From Sphagnum compactum (taxonomy: Eukaryota > Bryophyta > Sphagnopsida > Sphagnales): DNA of 64,000 nucleotides. The translations under genes and the position numbers were made by a program. Shown piece after piece: positions 13,828 to 25,700 of this stretch; the first letter of the stretch is position 1, and each line of letters starts with the position of its first letter. The notes under the pieces are model-generated. The model did no database searches. It worked only from the letters and a program-made list of their open reading frames with translations, and was not told the DNA's origin. The stretch is taken from assembly GCA_965153455.1 (NCBI GenBank), contig OZ234495.1:10598875-10662874 (forward strand), given 5' to 3'.

Positions 13828-14350
13828 TTATTGAAGCATCTCATGGGGGATTTCTCTAAAAGAAATTTTAATAGTGTTTTTTTTAATACCAATTACATGT
13901 TTTGTGACTCTTGAGTCAACGTACCAAGCTTTGTTTTCATCCTTGATTGCTATCAAGTGGGTTTCTAGACTAACCTGGCTTCTGTCATCATCCTCTAAGC
14001 TCTCCTTTGTCTTAACCTCATCTTTACAGTTCGAGATGGGACTTTTGTGTAATGGATTTGTTGTAAGTTGATTCACTAAAACGGCTTTGCAAGAAAAAGT
14101 ACTTCACAAAAAGCTTGTGAAGACAGCTTCACGCACATTGGAATGACGATGACGAATAGAAAGCATTTGACATGCTTGATGCAAATTTGAGTTTAAGGTG
14201 TTGTTGGGGCACTTTGTAAAGCTTTCACCAACGACCACAAGATCCTCTTTGTTGGTTTTCATCTCGTCATACATGCAACAACTCCTGCATATCCATGTTT
14301 GGTGCTTGATTGCACAGAGAAGCTGCCCCCCACCTGGTGCCCGAAGGTCT
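13828..14350 (-). mobile_element. Degenerate Ty1/copia retrotransposon fragment (Gag end and protease)
   Basis: The minus strand from 14076 to 13828 is open for 82 codons and contains AWYVDSRVTKHVIG. This matches the protease start of plant copia polyproteins, usually W-[YI]-x-DSGA-[ST]-x-H-[MV]. The catalytic DSG reads DSR here, so the enzyme would be inactive. Further upstream on the same strand (about 14100-14300) short Gag-like pieces appear in several frames with stops. No LTRs, reverse transcriptase or RNase H were found nearby. I read it as a decayed insertion. Confidence 0.6.
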
Positions 14351-17300
14351 CTCTAAAATGGTACTAGCTGTTTTTGCATCTTCTAAAGCAGCAGCTATGG
14401 AAGAATGCAATTACATTCATGAGAAAACTGAAATCTGAATGCAAAAGAGTATCACCATATGATCCATTTCCTGCAATAACTGGGTAGCTGTTCTTTGGCT
14501 GAGAGCTCTCACCCTTGTGTTTGTTACAACATAGCTTCGGTTCAGAAAAGAAGAAGGTTTGGATTTTGAAGGCAGCCAAAGAAAGTCCCTCCCTGGGAAT
14601 GATTGCAACTTCAGGAAACACACAACTGGAAACAAAGCATTTGCAGATATGTATAATCAAGTGCCGAATTTTTCTTCTCATATTGGAACCGTTGTTTTCT
14701 ATTGAAGGAACTTAAAAGTTTCACAAATCAATTATTTTTTTCATCAAATCATTGGGTAGACCAGGGTATCAACTCTGGTATGAGCCTTGGTATTAAAAAA
14801 CCATACTAGTCTGATATAAGGTCTTGCCAATACCCAAGCTCATAACATACCTGCTGGTCTTTACGCATGCTATACCCTCCTGGCCCATAACAGACCAGAC
14901 TGGTCTTCTCAAAATCTGACCAATACGAGAATTGTTAAATTTGGACTTAAAAGCCAACCTAATCCTTCACAGGTATCACGTCCATGAACCTTATCAGATT
15001 ACACTAGTCTTTCCAAAGAATAAACGACAGCAGTCTATCCACACCCATTATTCCTTAGACAATAACAAAAGCTCCAGTAGTAGGACTACCGGCAATCGTA
15101 ACCCCGTCAGGACGCACCAATCAGTGGCAACCCAGAGCCTTTGCTTTTGGGTTAGCCCACTAGGCATGTTTTGAAACAAATTTAGCCAATCAATGAGCAC
15201 AACCCTAAGGAACAGTGTTGTTGTTTGTATCCTGAGGGTAATGTTATTATTATGCATATCATGACGCTTTATTTTAAGCAAAAGATGATGAAACCCTGGC
15301 AAAATACCAGTAAACAAAACACCCAGCCAAGGGGGAACGAAAAAAAAGAAGGAACAAAGACAGAGAGGACCCAAGTGGGAGCCCCAAGGACAAAACCCAA
15401 AGTGGGTCACAAAGGGGCAAGAGAACAAATCGTTCCAGAGCCCCAACTTTATAGATTCTCAAAAGTTAAAGTGATTTTATTGTCTGAAAAAGCAGCAATT
15501 GGGCACCCCTACAAGCTCTGAAGAGTCTCTCTTTAAAGAGTTGTTTACTAGAGTGTGAAGGTTACAGAACTTTAGATCATAGACAAAACTGTTGGGTTTT
15601 TTAGGGTTTTGATATCACGTCCTTCCCCATGGGCACCCCCTACCATATCACAATCAAAATGCGCACATGACTATAGGTTTCAGTTGTGAGAATCGACGCA
15701 CCTTTTGTTGCTGCATCTTTGGATATGACTTGTAGTAGTAGTCCATTTGTCTTGGATATTGGTGTGGTCAGAAACTGAGGGGCTATTGAGTGCAGAACGT
15801 CTTCTCAGTTTGTTTGGCAACCGTATCGAGAGACCTGAAGTTACACAATGAACAGTCCTTAGAGCAAGATACCGTGAACTGAGCTTTGAGATTTTCAATC
15901 CAAGTTGTGGTAGAGGTTGCTGACATTTCCCATGTAATGATTACTAGCGAATTGACAGCAATTTTCTCCTTCAGCTAGTTCTCAAACCGAGACGTACTCT
16001 TCTACGGTTCATGAAAGGTCGTTCGTGTTAGGGATTTGTTTCAAAGAACTTAGGGTCTGCTCAAATCTAGTAGCCTTTCTTCTCGCAATGTTTCAATCGC
16101 TCTTTTGCAGCCCAAATACATGAAACCCTAACACCATAAGAAGTGAACCCAGGTCCATTGTCAGAAGCTTCACACCCTCAAGGCTAATGGGTTGCGGTTT
16201 AAACCAGTGGATACAGCAATGGCTTTTGTCACTGCAGGAATGGCAGGTAGTACAGGGACATAGCTTGAAGATAGGCTTTGCATCCCCACCGCTTTGCTGT
16301 TTCTGCAGACATTTCAGTGCAGGAAACATTGCCAGCCTTCAGCCTTCAGAACATGTAGCACTCCAACACTCTCTTCTCCCTATCAAGTCTTGCAGAGGAC
16401 TATTGGGTTGTGTTCATCTGTAACCATGCTTTGCAGCTGTTTAGGTCTTCATAATTTTCGTTTTCTGTTTCTTTCTCATCTTGTGCAAGCTCAATCCCAC
16501 AATCTTGAAGTCAATGGTCAAATTTTAGACGAGATCACTTCAGTTGCATGTTTCTGGTCAGACGAACAAGTTTATATGTACATCAGTAAACCTGCCAGAA
16601 GAACTGTTGAAGTCTGCCAGAATCACTGTTGAAGTCGACTTTAGCCTTGAAGGTACTCAGTTTGGGTGGGAGTGATGTACCTGCATCAGACCTTGTTGAT
16701 CTCCACCTCCACCTTAGGTAGACTCCATATCCTGTATCACATTGTGACCAATTTCTATTGTCTCAGATAGAACAAAAACATATGACATTAAACACAATTT
16801 GCTCAATTCTTTGACATGACACATAAAATCTTTCTGTGAATCCATTAGAAGTATGCAGGTCAAACCTCTCAATGTCTGTAACAGTTTCTATGTGAATGAA
16901 ACATGCATGATAGTAATCAATTGCAGACAAATATTGTCTGAAGAACTCCAACATATTATTCAGCCTTTGAACGCACATCACAGTTGTACACAGGGTCTTG
17001 TGCTACATCCTGAAGATGTACCTGTTTTTCCTACCATCTCAACATTTGCGGGTATCAGGCTTCCTGTCACAGGGGATTGTGGCTTCTAACAATGACTCTG
17101 AAGGGAGCCAGGCTCTATCAGACCTCATTTGTACTGCATAACTGCAGCAAAAACCAAATTCATCCCCTTGAGGAATGGCTCTACCACCTCAGCAAAAAGA
17201 ACGACCTCAACGCTGAAGAGATCCTTTGCAACTATCCCTTCTGTCTGCACTATTTTGTTTTCACAACAAGATAATATGGTACACGTTGGAGTTTTGTCTT

Positions 17301-18690
17301 GTCCAGTTTTGAGGCTAGAGCTACATGTTCTGCCATTTCTTAACCAAAACTTCTGGTGAGGCGATGTCTCTTTGGTGGATCTGAAGGGAAGTGTGAATGC
17401 TGTAGCATGGACCACATCACATGCACATCATCATAGCCGCAGGAGCGCACGTCACTATAAAGTTTTGAAATCCCATTTGCTGCAAAAAATCCAGAACAAT
17501 TCATTAGCTACAGCATCCCAACCCATTTAATAATACGAACAATTTGCTGCAGGATGACTCAGGAAAAAAGAACTAGACTGCTTGATTTTCCTTGCCTGAC
17601 AACAGCTGAGAGGTTTCTTATCTCTTTAAGCTTCCATCAGTGACAATTCAGAGAGGCCACAGATAAGGTATTGCAGATAACACAGAGTCGAAGAGTTTGA
17701 CAAGAGAATCGATGTCTGATAGACTCGATCAAGCTGGACAGGTAGTGGACAAGGCGACAGACAGCAGCAGTGATTCAAGGAAAAGAGGAGAGACACAAGC
17801 ACTGTGAGATAGCGAGGAAGCATGTGTCTGTCAAAGCCTGGCAGGAGCATCAGGATTTTCAGTCTGAGATAAGCAGGCACATCGTAGAGGAATGAGTTCT
17901 AGACAGGAAATTTTTGCACACCGGCGACAGTTGTATTGTGAGCATCTTAGGAAACGCTTCGACGCACCGACTCCTTCTCCTCCTCATCTTCTCTACCTCG
18001 TGAATGTCTATCCCCTACACTAATCAAGGAATTATGGTGAGACAAGAGTCTTGAGCTTACCACGCTTGTGTCTGCGGGGACGCAGCCTGGACACCATAAC
18101 ATCCCAGATTCGCCGGAACGGAGTTGTCACCTTCCGCAGCCATGATGATCCCATCTTCCTTCCTTACCCCCGGTACAGTTCTCCTCGTCCGTTCAGGCTT
18201 CCAATCCCCGCTCAACTATGCTCCGAAGCTTGGAACAGAGAAGAAAGCGAAGCTGCAATAAACGAAGGCAACGCGATGGAATTCCGATAGAAACCTCCGT
18301 CCGCGTGAAGCCAAATGTTGAAGCGAGCATTCAGAACGTATCAAGTATGAGAAAGACGACGAGAGTACTCAAGGCCTCGTGGTTTCGAAATCTCGGTACC
18401 TCCACAAAAATTCACAAGAAATTTCTAAAGCTTCTGCACTAACAGTCTCCTCCTCCTCCTCAACAACTGTTTCTGAGATAGATGGTGCAAGAAAGAGAGT
18501 CCACGATAAGAAATCCAATAAGCTCTTGCTAAAAGAGTCGAAGAGATGAACCGCTTTGTAAAATTCTGTTGCTCCGTTTTGTAAATCCGACGACAAAACT
18601 TAAGAGAAGACCGTGAGGAGTCGACTAGTTATTCTGTAAATCTCTTTTTCTCCTTCTCTCTATCTCACTCTGTCTCTCGTTCTCCCTCTA
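14351..18690. other. Spacer without a supportable gene
   Basis: Apart from the integrase-like scrap, this holds scattered short open stretches in all frames with no conserved domain or consistent splice structure. Several minus-strand pieces, for example near 17125-17415, look vaguely like retroelement polyprotein but cannot be assigned. Confidence 0.4.
16080..16260 (-). mobile_element. Possible integrase remnant
   Basis: Minus-strand translation gives SDNGPGFTSYGV at about 16175-16140, like the second catalytic aspartate block (SDNGPxF) of retroviral-type integrases. A frame change separates it from an open stretch upstream. It is short, broken and lacks the other catalytic blocks, so the family cannot be named. 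Confidence 0.3.
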
Positions 18691-18696
18691 TCTCTC

Positions 18697-18848
18697 TTGC
18701 GCAGTTGGCAGATCGTCAATCTGCGAATTCTATTGCCTAGCTCTGAAATACTACAGAACACTCTTATCTCTCTCCTTATTCTTGCACAGTTCGCAGATCC
18801 TCAATCCTCGAATTCTATTGCCTTGTTCTGAAATACTACAAAAAACAA
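18697..18848 (+). repeat. Two tandem copies of an approximately 70-80 bp segment
   Basis: The block with CGAATTCTATTGCC and CTGAAATACTACA occurs at about 18697-18770 and again at 18781-18848 with a few differences. Both copies are preceded by CT-rich tracts. It is a local tandem duplication in non-coding DNA. Confidence 0.75.
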
Positions 18849-21800
18849 TGACTCGCTCAAGTTGAATGTGTGCAATAGTAATACTTTTTCAAGGAGTTGG
18901 CGATCCACTCGCTTCAAAACAAAAAAAGGAAAAAAAGAAAGAAAGAAGAAATTATGTTTTATACTACCAAGTGCTTTCGAAGGTCCCTAAAACTTCCGTC
19001 TCTCTCTCTGTCTCTCTCTGTCTCTGTCTCTCTCTTTTGGTTGATGCCTTCTTGAGCAAAATTGGCAGTCGAAATGATCAAAAACAAAAAATCTCTGCAA
19101 CTTGCTTTGCTCTGATTACCATGACATAATATTTTGGAGATACTACTACTTCATTAACAAAAAAAAACAGCACAGAGAATAATGATGTATTACAACAGCA
19201 GCAGGGCGTTGTTGTGGGGTCTCTACCTTGTCCACCTCTTTCTCTTGAAGCCTGATTGACTGACTGACAATGGCGAGTGACGCAAACGCGTTGGCCAACA
19301 CACCGAGAGACAACAGCATGAGAGAAGAAGGAGACCAAAAAGACAAACGCACGCCGCAACGACACATCCTCGCAGTGCAAGAACAAAAGGAACGCTTTGC
19401 AGGCACACGTAGGTAAGGTAGTGAGGCACCTCCAGAGAGAAGTTCCAGTGTTTTTCTTTCGCCATTTTTCATAAAAGAAATTGGCAAAATAAAAATTGGA
19501 AAATTTTGGTTTTTCTAATGTTAATTCGACTAATTTCGCTAAAATTTTCTTATATTTCGCCAAAAAAAACAACAACAACACGCAGTTCACACGTACCTAC
19601 AGAGACTGCCGTCCGCAACGCTCTCTTTTTCCCACTACACACGCGTTTATCTCCTCAACTTCATGCCCATGGCTACTCCGAACCACATCCTAACCTCTCC
19701 CCTAACCTGGTTAACCCGATTCCGAACCTTTTTTTACCTTCCCCGAACCTGTCTTTAGCTCGCAAAAGTTTTTAACCAGGTAAAAACTCAATGGTAAAGC
19801 TAAATCAGTTTCAGTAAATGTGAACGGGCATTTTGTGAAATTTTTTGGTTGCAAATTCAATGATTTTTTTGGGAAACAAATCGACGAAAATTGAGAAAAA
19901 AAATTCAATTTTTTTACAAAAATTGCCAAATGTCTAAACATGGCTCAAGTAGGTAGCCAAAAATATAGAACGGTGTTTAAGCATTTTTCATTTCATATTT
20001 TGTAACTAACCAAATTTGGCTAAATCAGCTTATGGATGATTGTCACCTTTTTACATCACAAAATTGAAAAAATAAAAATAAAAATTTGAAAAATTGAAAA
20101 TGAAAAAAAATTTGTTAAAGATTCGTCAATTAAATCCATAGAGGGAATATTTTGTCACAATAATATTCTCATTTTTTCTGGAAAGAAAAAGGAAAAAAAT
20201 GAAATTTTTTTTTTTCAAATGCTCTTTGGGTCACATTTCAACTCTGATTTTTTAGTTTGGTAGCATTATTTTAAATAATTTTTAACAAAATTTAGATAGG
20301 TTTTAAAAAACCGATCACCATTTACGCTAGCCAATTATGCAACATAAAAAAATTGAAAAAAAAATATCACCTAATTTTAAAAGACATATATAATAAATAC
20401 CTTGACAATTACAAAAAGAATAGCCTACATTAAAATTAAAATCATGAATAATGGATGAAATTTCAGTTCCCCTATTGTACAAGTTGGGCTAATTCATGAA
20501 CTACTATGGTTAGCCTTTGTTGTTAAGTGACAATATTCAATTGTTGGTAGTTGGATTATTTTGGTGATGCACCAAAAGAAATGTTTCTTGGCAAATGTTT
20601 CTCAACGAGTCATGGATTTTTTTTTACAAGTATTGTTTTGTTTGATGAATTTTTTTTTTAATGTTGTTCTTTTATGAATTTTTTTATTGCTAGTAATCTT
20701 GATTACTTGACAATAATCGTAACTTGAAGTAATCAACTTGAAGGGCTCTTTCAACAAGCTAACGTTTATAAAAGCAAGCCAACAAATACAAAAGAAACTC
20801 AAGAAATTTTTAAGGGAAAAATCATTCCATACCATATGTATGTGCATAAATTGTTGAATAAAATGCAAATAACTTCTAGAAAAGAATTAGAGATACGCAT
20901 TGCTCTTAGTCGGCATGCATGTTGTTGCCAAAATTTGTTGAGAATCAACTTGTTTTTTGTGCAACTTGTGTGGACCGACCACCCATCTTAAAATCCAAAG
21001 TTTGAAACACCTTTAAACACTGAAAGACCATCTATGGCTTTACATCTGGACGAATAACAATCACCGTCCAAATCCAGAGTAAAAAAAAGCTTTTAAAGGG
21101 CTTAAAATGACCACTGCAAAATGGACCTCTAAGAGTATGTATCTCTACCGGTGCTCAGTGTGTCACCCTGGTTAATAAAATTAAATGTCTAAGTTTTGCT
21201 GTTTTTTTTTTTTTGGGCAACCCCACCAACAAAATTGTAACAGGAACTGCATATACATGGGGACTACTAATAGCATACCACGTGGACCAATCATGATGAT
21301 CGACCAATCAGAAATACCGAGCCGCAGTCAGGTCTCATTTAGTACACTCTTTTTTTTTTTGGAGGTGCACAACTGTGTTGCGCCTTTTACCAGCCACGGC
21401 AACCTGCACGAATTTGGTGCAGAAAAAACCAATTTCCTGAGATAAACCGGCACAATTTGACGTTTTCACAATAAACTTTACTGTCTGGAGTCACATACTG
21501 AGCGCTCATGGCTTAGACCTTGGGCCACACCCTCGCTTCTCAAGGCACAAAAAATAAAAACATAAAAATCAATTTTGGGTGATTATATATATTTTCAGGT
21601 AACGTACGGTTAATTTTATATTAAAAAAATTTGATTTAATTTATGGTTGGTTCTAGTTAATTAAAATTTGTCAAATCAAACATATCCATGATTATTTATA
21701 AATGAAGTGATGAGTTTTGAAAATAGTTCTGTAAAAATCATTTTTTCAGCATTCAATAATTTATGATTATGTTATATAAATTGGTTATTTGAGAAGTGAA

Positions 21801-22440
21801 TCATAACAATGTGATTGTGCAAAAAAATGTATCTAAATTTAAATCCAACCCTCCCCACAAGAATTCAATCATGCATAACCCCATGCTTTTATTTATTTAT
21901 AATATCAAAGGACACACATGAAAAAAAAAAGAAAAGATTAATTTGTAAATATTTGTAAATTTTTTTTGTAAATGTGATTATATTGGGGAAATCTACAACA
22001 ATATTAGAGTTTTGTAAATTGCAATTCCCTTTGGCAATGTTAGTATTGTTTTGTGTTCAAATTGTGCAAACTAACAACAATGAATCTAATTGAAAAAAAT
22101 TAAAAATAAAATTACACTTGACAACTTTTCTAATGCAATCAAATAAAAAGATATGTGAACTTACCAAGAAAGCAGAAAATCTTAATTAAAAAAATTACGT
22201 TAACAAGAAACACAAGTTAATAATCAAAAAGTTCAAACTCAATGTAAATTGTCAGATTTAAAATAGACAAAAATTTACAACCTTATTTAAATCTAATAAT
22301 GCATAGTAGAGGAGCTTAAAATAACCCATGTAAAAAATTTATGAAATTTATTTTGCTAAGATTTGGGTTCAAAATGTGGGAGATATTTAAATAAAATTTC
22401 ATTACTTTGTACATAATAACAATGTTTAGAGATTGAAAGA
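18849..22440. other. AT-rich spacer with low-complexity tracts
   Basis: CT/TC tracts occur near 18990-19035, and long A and T runs dominate 19.8-22.4 kb. A 170-codon minus-strand open stretch at 19590-19078 is compositionally biased and shows no recognisable motif. No gene is supported. Confidence 0.5.
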
Positions 22441-22462
22441 AAGGCTCTGGGGGCGGAGGGCG

Positions 22463-22502
22463 AAAAAGGGGTCCAAAAGGGGGTCCAAAAGGGGGTCCAA
22501 AA
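22463..22502 (+). repeat. Three 12-bp direct repeats upstream of CHLD
   Basis: The word GTCCAAAAGGGG recurs with GTCC at 22471, 22483 and 22495, exact 12-bp spacing. It lies about 270-300 bp before the CHLD start codon, where promoter elements would be expected. Function is not shown. Confidence 0.7.
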
Positions 22503-22628
22503 TTAGCAAATTGAAGGGCTGGATGTCCACTTCCGGCTGGTTTTGGACGATGATCGGAATATCCCTAGAACCTTCATCCACGAAGGGAGTCTTGTAAACT
22601 ATTTCTATGGATGTACAGTTCCCGCTGG

Positions 22629-22658
22629 TCGTGGATGATCATTTATCATCATCCACGA
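22629..22658. promoter_or_regulatory. Inverted repeat in the CHLD promoter/leader
   Basis: CGTGGATGAT at 22630-22639 is perfectly complementary to ATCATCCACG at 22648-22657, with an 8-bp loop and one more flanking pair. A second CATCCACGAAG lies at about 22574. It may be a palindromic protein site or a leader hairpin; its role is unproven. Confidence 0.5.
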
Positions 22659-22768
22659 AGACGCCCAATCTCTAGTGTTGTGGATAATGGGAATCTGCTT
22701 GCTCCTCGCGCTTTGCGCAGTGCAGAAGAAGAACACGAACAAGAACGACGCGCACAGCTGCTGCAGCC

Positions 22769-25700
22769 ATGGCGCACAGCCTTACAGCCGTGTTGCCACA
22801 GCTCGCTTCCGCTGCTTCTTCTTCTTCCTCTTCCTGCTCCTCTTCGTCCCCCTCTCCTGGCAACCATTTTTTCTCCCTATCGTCTTCTTTGCTCTCGAGG
22901 ATGCCTGCTGTTGCATGGAGTTTTTCCAAGGCTAGCTCCTTTTCGGGTCTCTCTATCCATGAAGCAGCAGTAGCTGCTGCTATTGTTACTGGCCACGGCA
23001 ATTCGCAGCAGCAGCTTCACTGCGGGGAAGTAGGTAGAGTTCGTGGTTCTGAGAAGTCGGTCGGATTTCGGTGTCGTGCCGCTGCAGCAGCAACTGCGGC
23101 GGAGGCTCCGGTTGCTTCAAGCAACGGGGCAGCTGGTGCATCTGCGTCTTCACCTGAGAAGTTGTTTGGTCGCCAGTATTTCCCGTTGGCAGCTATCGTT
23201 GGTCAGGTTTGATTGCTTCCTTTCTTTCACATTTGTTTTGATCCATTTCTGGGACTCCTCAACTTGCATTGCATTGGTAATAGAAGAAGAAGAAGAAGAA
23301 GAAGGGAACAAAACACGCCATCCATGTCAGGCGACCTAATTTGGCGATTTAATTTGTCATCTTCTTGCAAGGGTGCAGTGATCAAAACGACGAGGCTATT
23401 GATTCCATGTGTGCTTCAGTCACAATCTCTGGCGTGCTTGTGTTTGAAAGAAAATGTCATGGATTCCTGCAGTGCTCTGCCATTTGGATTATCACCAGTC
23501 ACATATCCAATCCTAATTTGATACTATCCTGTTAACCTTGCTTCCACAGTTCAATAAGTAGTCAGAATGTGACAACCTAGGATTCAATTGGATCCTCGAA
23601 GCTCAATTGAACCACAGATGAAATACTGTCCGATTTCTTAATATTTGTTGCATGAATGGTCGTTGCTTACACATAAAAATTGAATTTTATTTTGATGTTT
23701 AGTTGCAATACAGATGGAAGTTGTTTGAGTTCTTGACCATGATTTGTGCCTGCACTATTTTGTCTGTCATTATGTGTGCTACTCAGTATCTGTACTAGGG
23801 TTTTGGTGAGTGTTTTTGGATTCTGTTCTGGGCTGTGTTGATAAATATTCAGTGGTGTGAAACTGTTCAATCCCTTGGGTTCAGTTCAGTGCAATTCATT
23901 GTGAATTGCACATATCTCTAATAGTGTCTGTAGATTCTATCCCTTCCCTTTGAATTTGACTAATTTCCTTTCATCATCAGGCATGTGATGTAAAATCCTT
24001 GTGAGGAGAAAGCCATGTAGCACTACTCAAAACACCTGTGCCACTTGGGGTGTGGTTGTATGCAGGATGCAATAAAGGCAGCTTTACTTTTGGGGGCTGT
24101 TGATGGGAACTTGGGTGGCATTGCTATTGCTGGGAAGCGTGGGACTGCCAAGACTGTAATGGCACGAGGCTTGCATGCCCTTCTCCCTCCAATTGAGGTA
24201 GTGGTGGGCTCAGTGGCCAATGCTGACTCCACCAAGCCTGAAGAGTGCGCTCTCTTGGCTGATCCCCCTTCCCTGTTCACCCTTTGTTTGCTCTACTGCT
24301 CTCATTTCAACCTCCTCAATCATGCATGCTTGTCAAGTTTGATTGTGTGGATTCTTGGCTGATACTGTTCCCCATTCACTCTGTGATATTGGCCTATTAC
24401 TCTCATTTGATTGTGTAGATGGGAAGCTGGGCTAGCAAATCACCTGCTATATAACGATGATGGGAGTATCAAGGTTGAAGTTGTCAAGGCACCTTTTATC
24501 CAGGTTAATCCACCTCCCCCTGTCCCCCCACGAACCCCACATTTCGTCGCAGGTCTGTACAAATGGGGTGGGGGACTAGTTTACCAAGAGGGGAATTCAG
24601 GAAGTCAGATAACATGCCAGATCTGTTCTTGGAATATTCTGAGTTAGGGGATAAGCTTTGGTCAAATAGTCTTCTTATGGGGGATTATAAAAGATTCAGA
24701 AGTTTCTTGACTGGCTTTGATTAGCAGCAGATGGCTAGCCATTGATATTCTGCCAGTCACATGAAGTATTTATATGGCAACCTGCTCAATATGTGCTTTA
24801 TCACAGATTCCTCTCGGTGTGACAGAAGATCGGTTGCTTGGTTCTGTGGATGTCGAGGAGTCAGTGAAATCAGGAACAACAGTCTTTCAACCTGGGCTGC
24901 TGGCAGAAGCTCACAGAGGGGTGCTTTATGTAGATGAACTCAACCTGCTGGATGAGGGTATAAGCAATCTCTTGCTCAATGTCCTTACAGATGGTGTCAA
25001 TGTGGTTGAAAGAGAGGGGATTAGTTTCAAGCATCCCTGCCGACCCCTTCTGATTGCTACCTACAATCCTGAGGAAGGCAGTGTTCGTGAACATCTCCTT
25101 GACCGAATTGCCATCAATCTCAGGTACATTTTTGACTCAAACCAAGCATAGTAAACTGATGAACGTTGAACCTAAAACCTTGAACTTGCCATTGTAGCTG
25201 TATTGGGTTATTCCTGATAATTATGTTCAGTAAACCAAGCACAGAAACTGATAATTGAGTTATTGTGTTTGACTTTTCAGAAAGTAGTGGTATATTTCTG
25301 TGTAGCCCACCATAGTCTTCACCAATTACAGGCTCGCTGTGGCTCATGAATCTTGGTCACCTTAGTTTGCTAAGTCCTATCAGCTTAGTTCATAAATGAT
25401 GTGAAAGCAGATGTACTATGTGTCTTGTAGTGCGGACATGCCACTTAACTCCGAGGATCGTGTGAATGCTGTGGAGATTGCCACACAGTTTCAGAACATG
25501 GCTGGGCAGGTTCTGTCTGAGGCTGCAGAGGCCACTGACTCTGCAAAGACACAGGTGATTTGTGTGATTCTCTGATATGGTAGCCATATCCAGAAATGAT
25601 GACATTCTATGCAAACCTTTGTTTCTGTCATACCCATGTAAACCATACCAGGAGGAAGATGGTTTGTACAGGGGTTTTCACTTGTATTGCAAATCCAGTG

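Noticed and set aside
14770-14800. Possible initiator-tRNA primer binding site (TGGTATGAGCC)
   Set aside because: It differs from the usual TGGTATCAGAGC and is on the wrong strand for the nearby copia remnant.
19078-19590. 170-codon open stretch on the minus strand
   Set aside because: Composition is Cys/Phe/Ser-rich, three frames are open together, and no motif or splice partner supports a gene.
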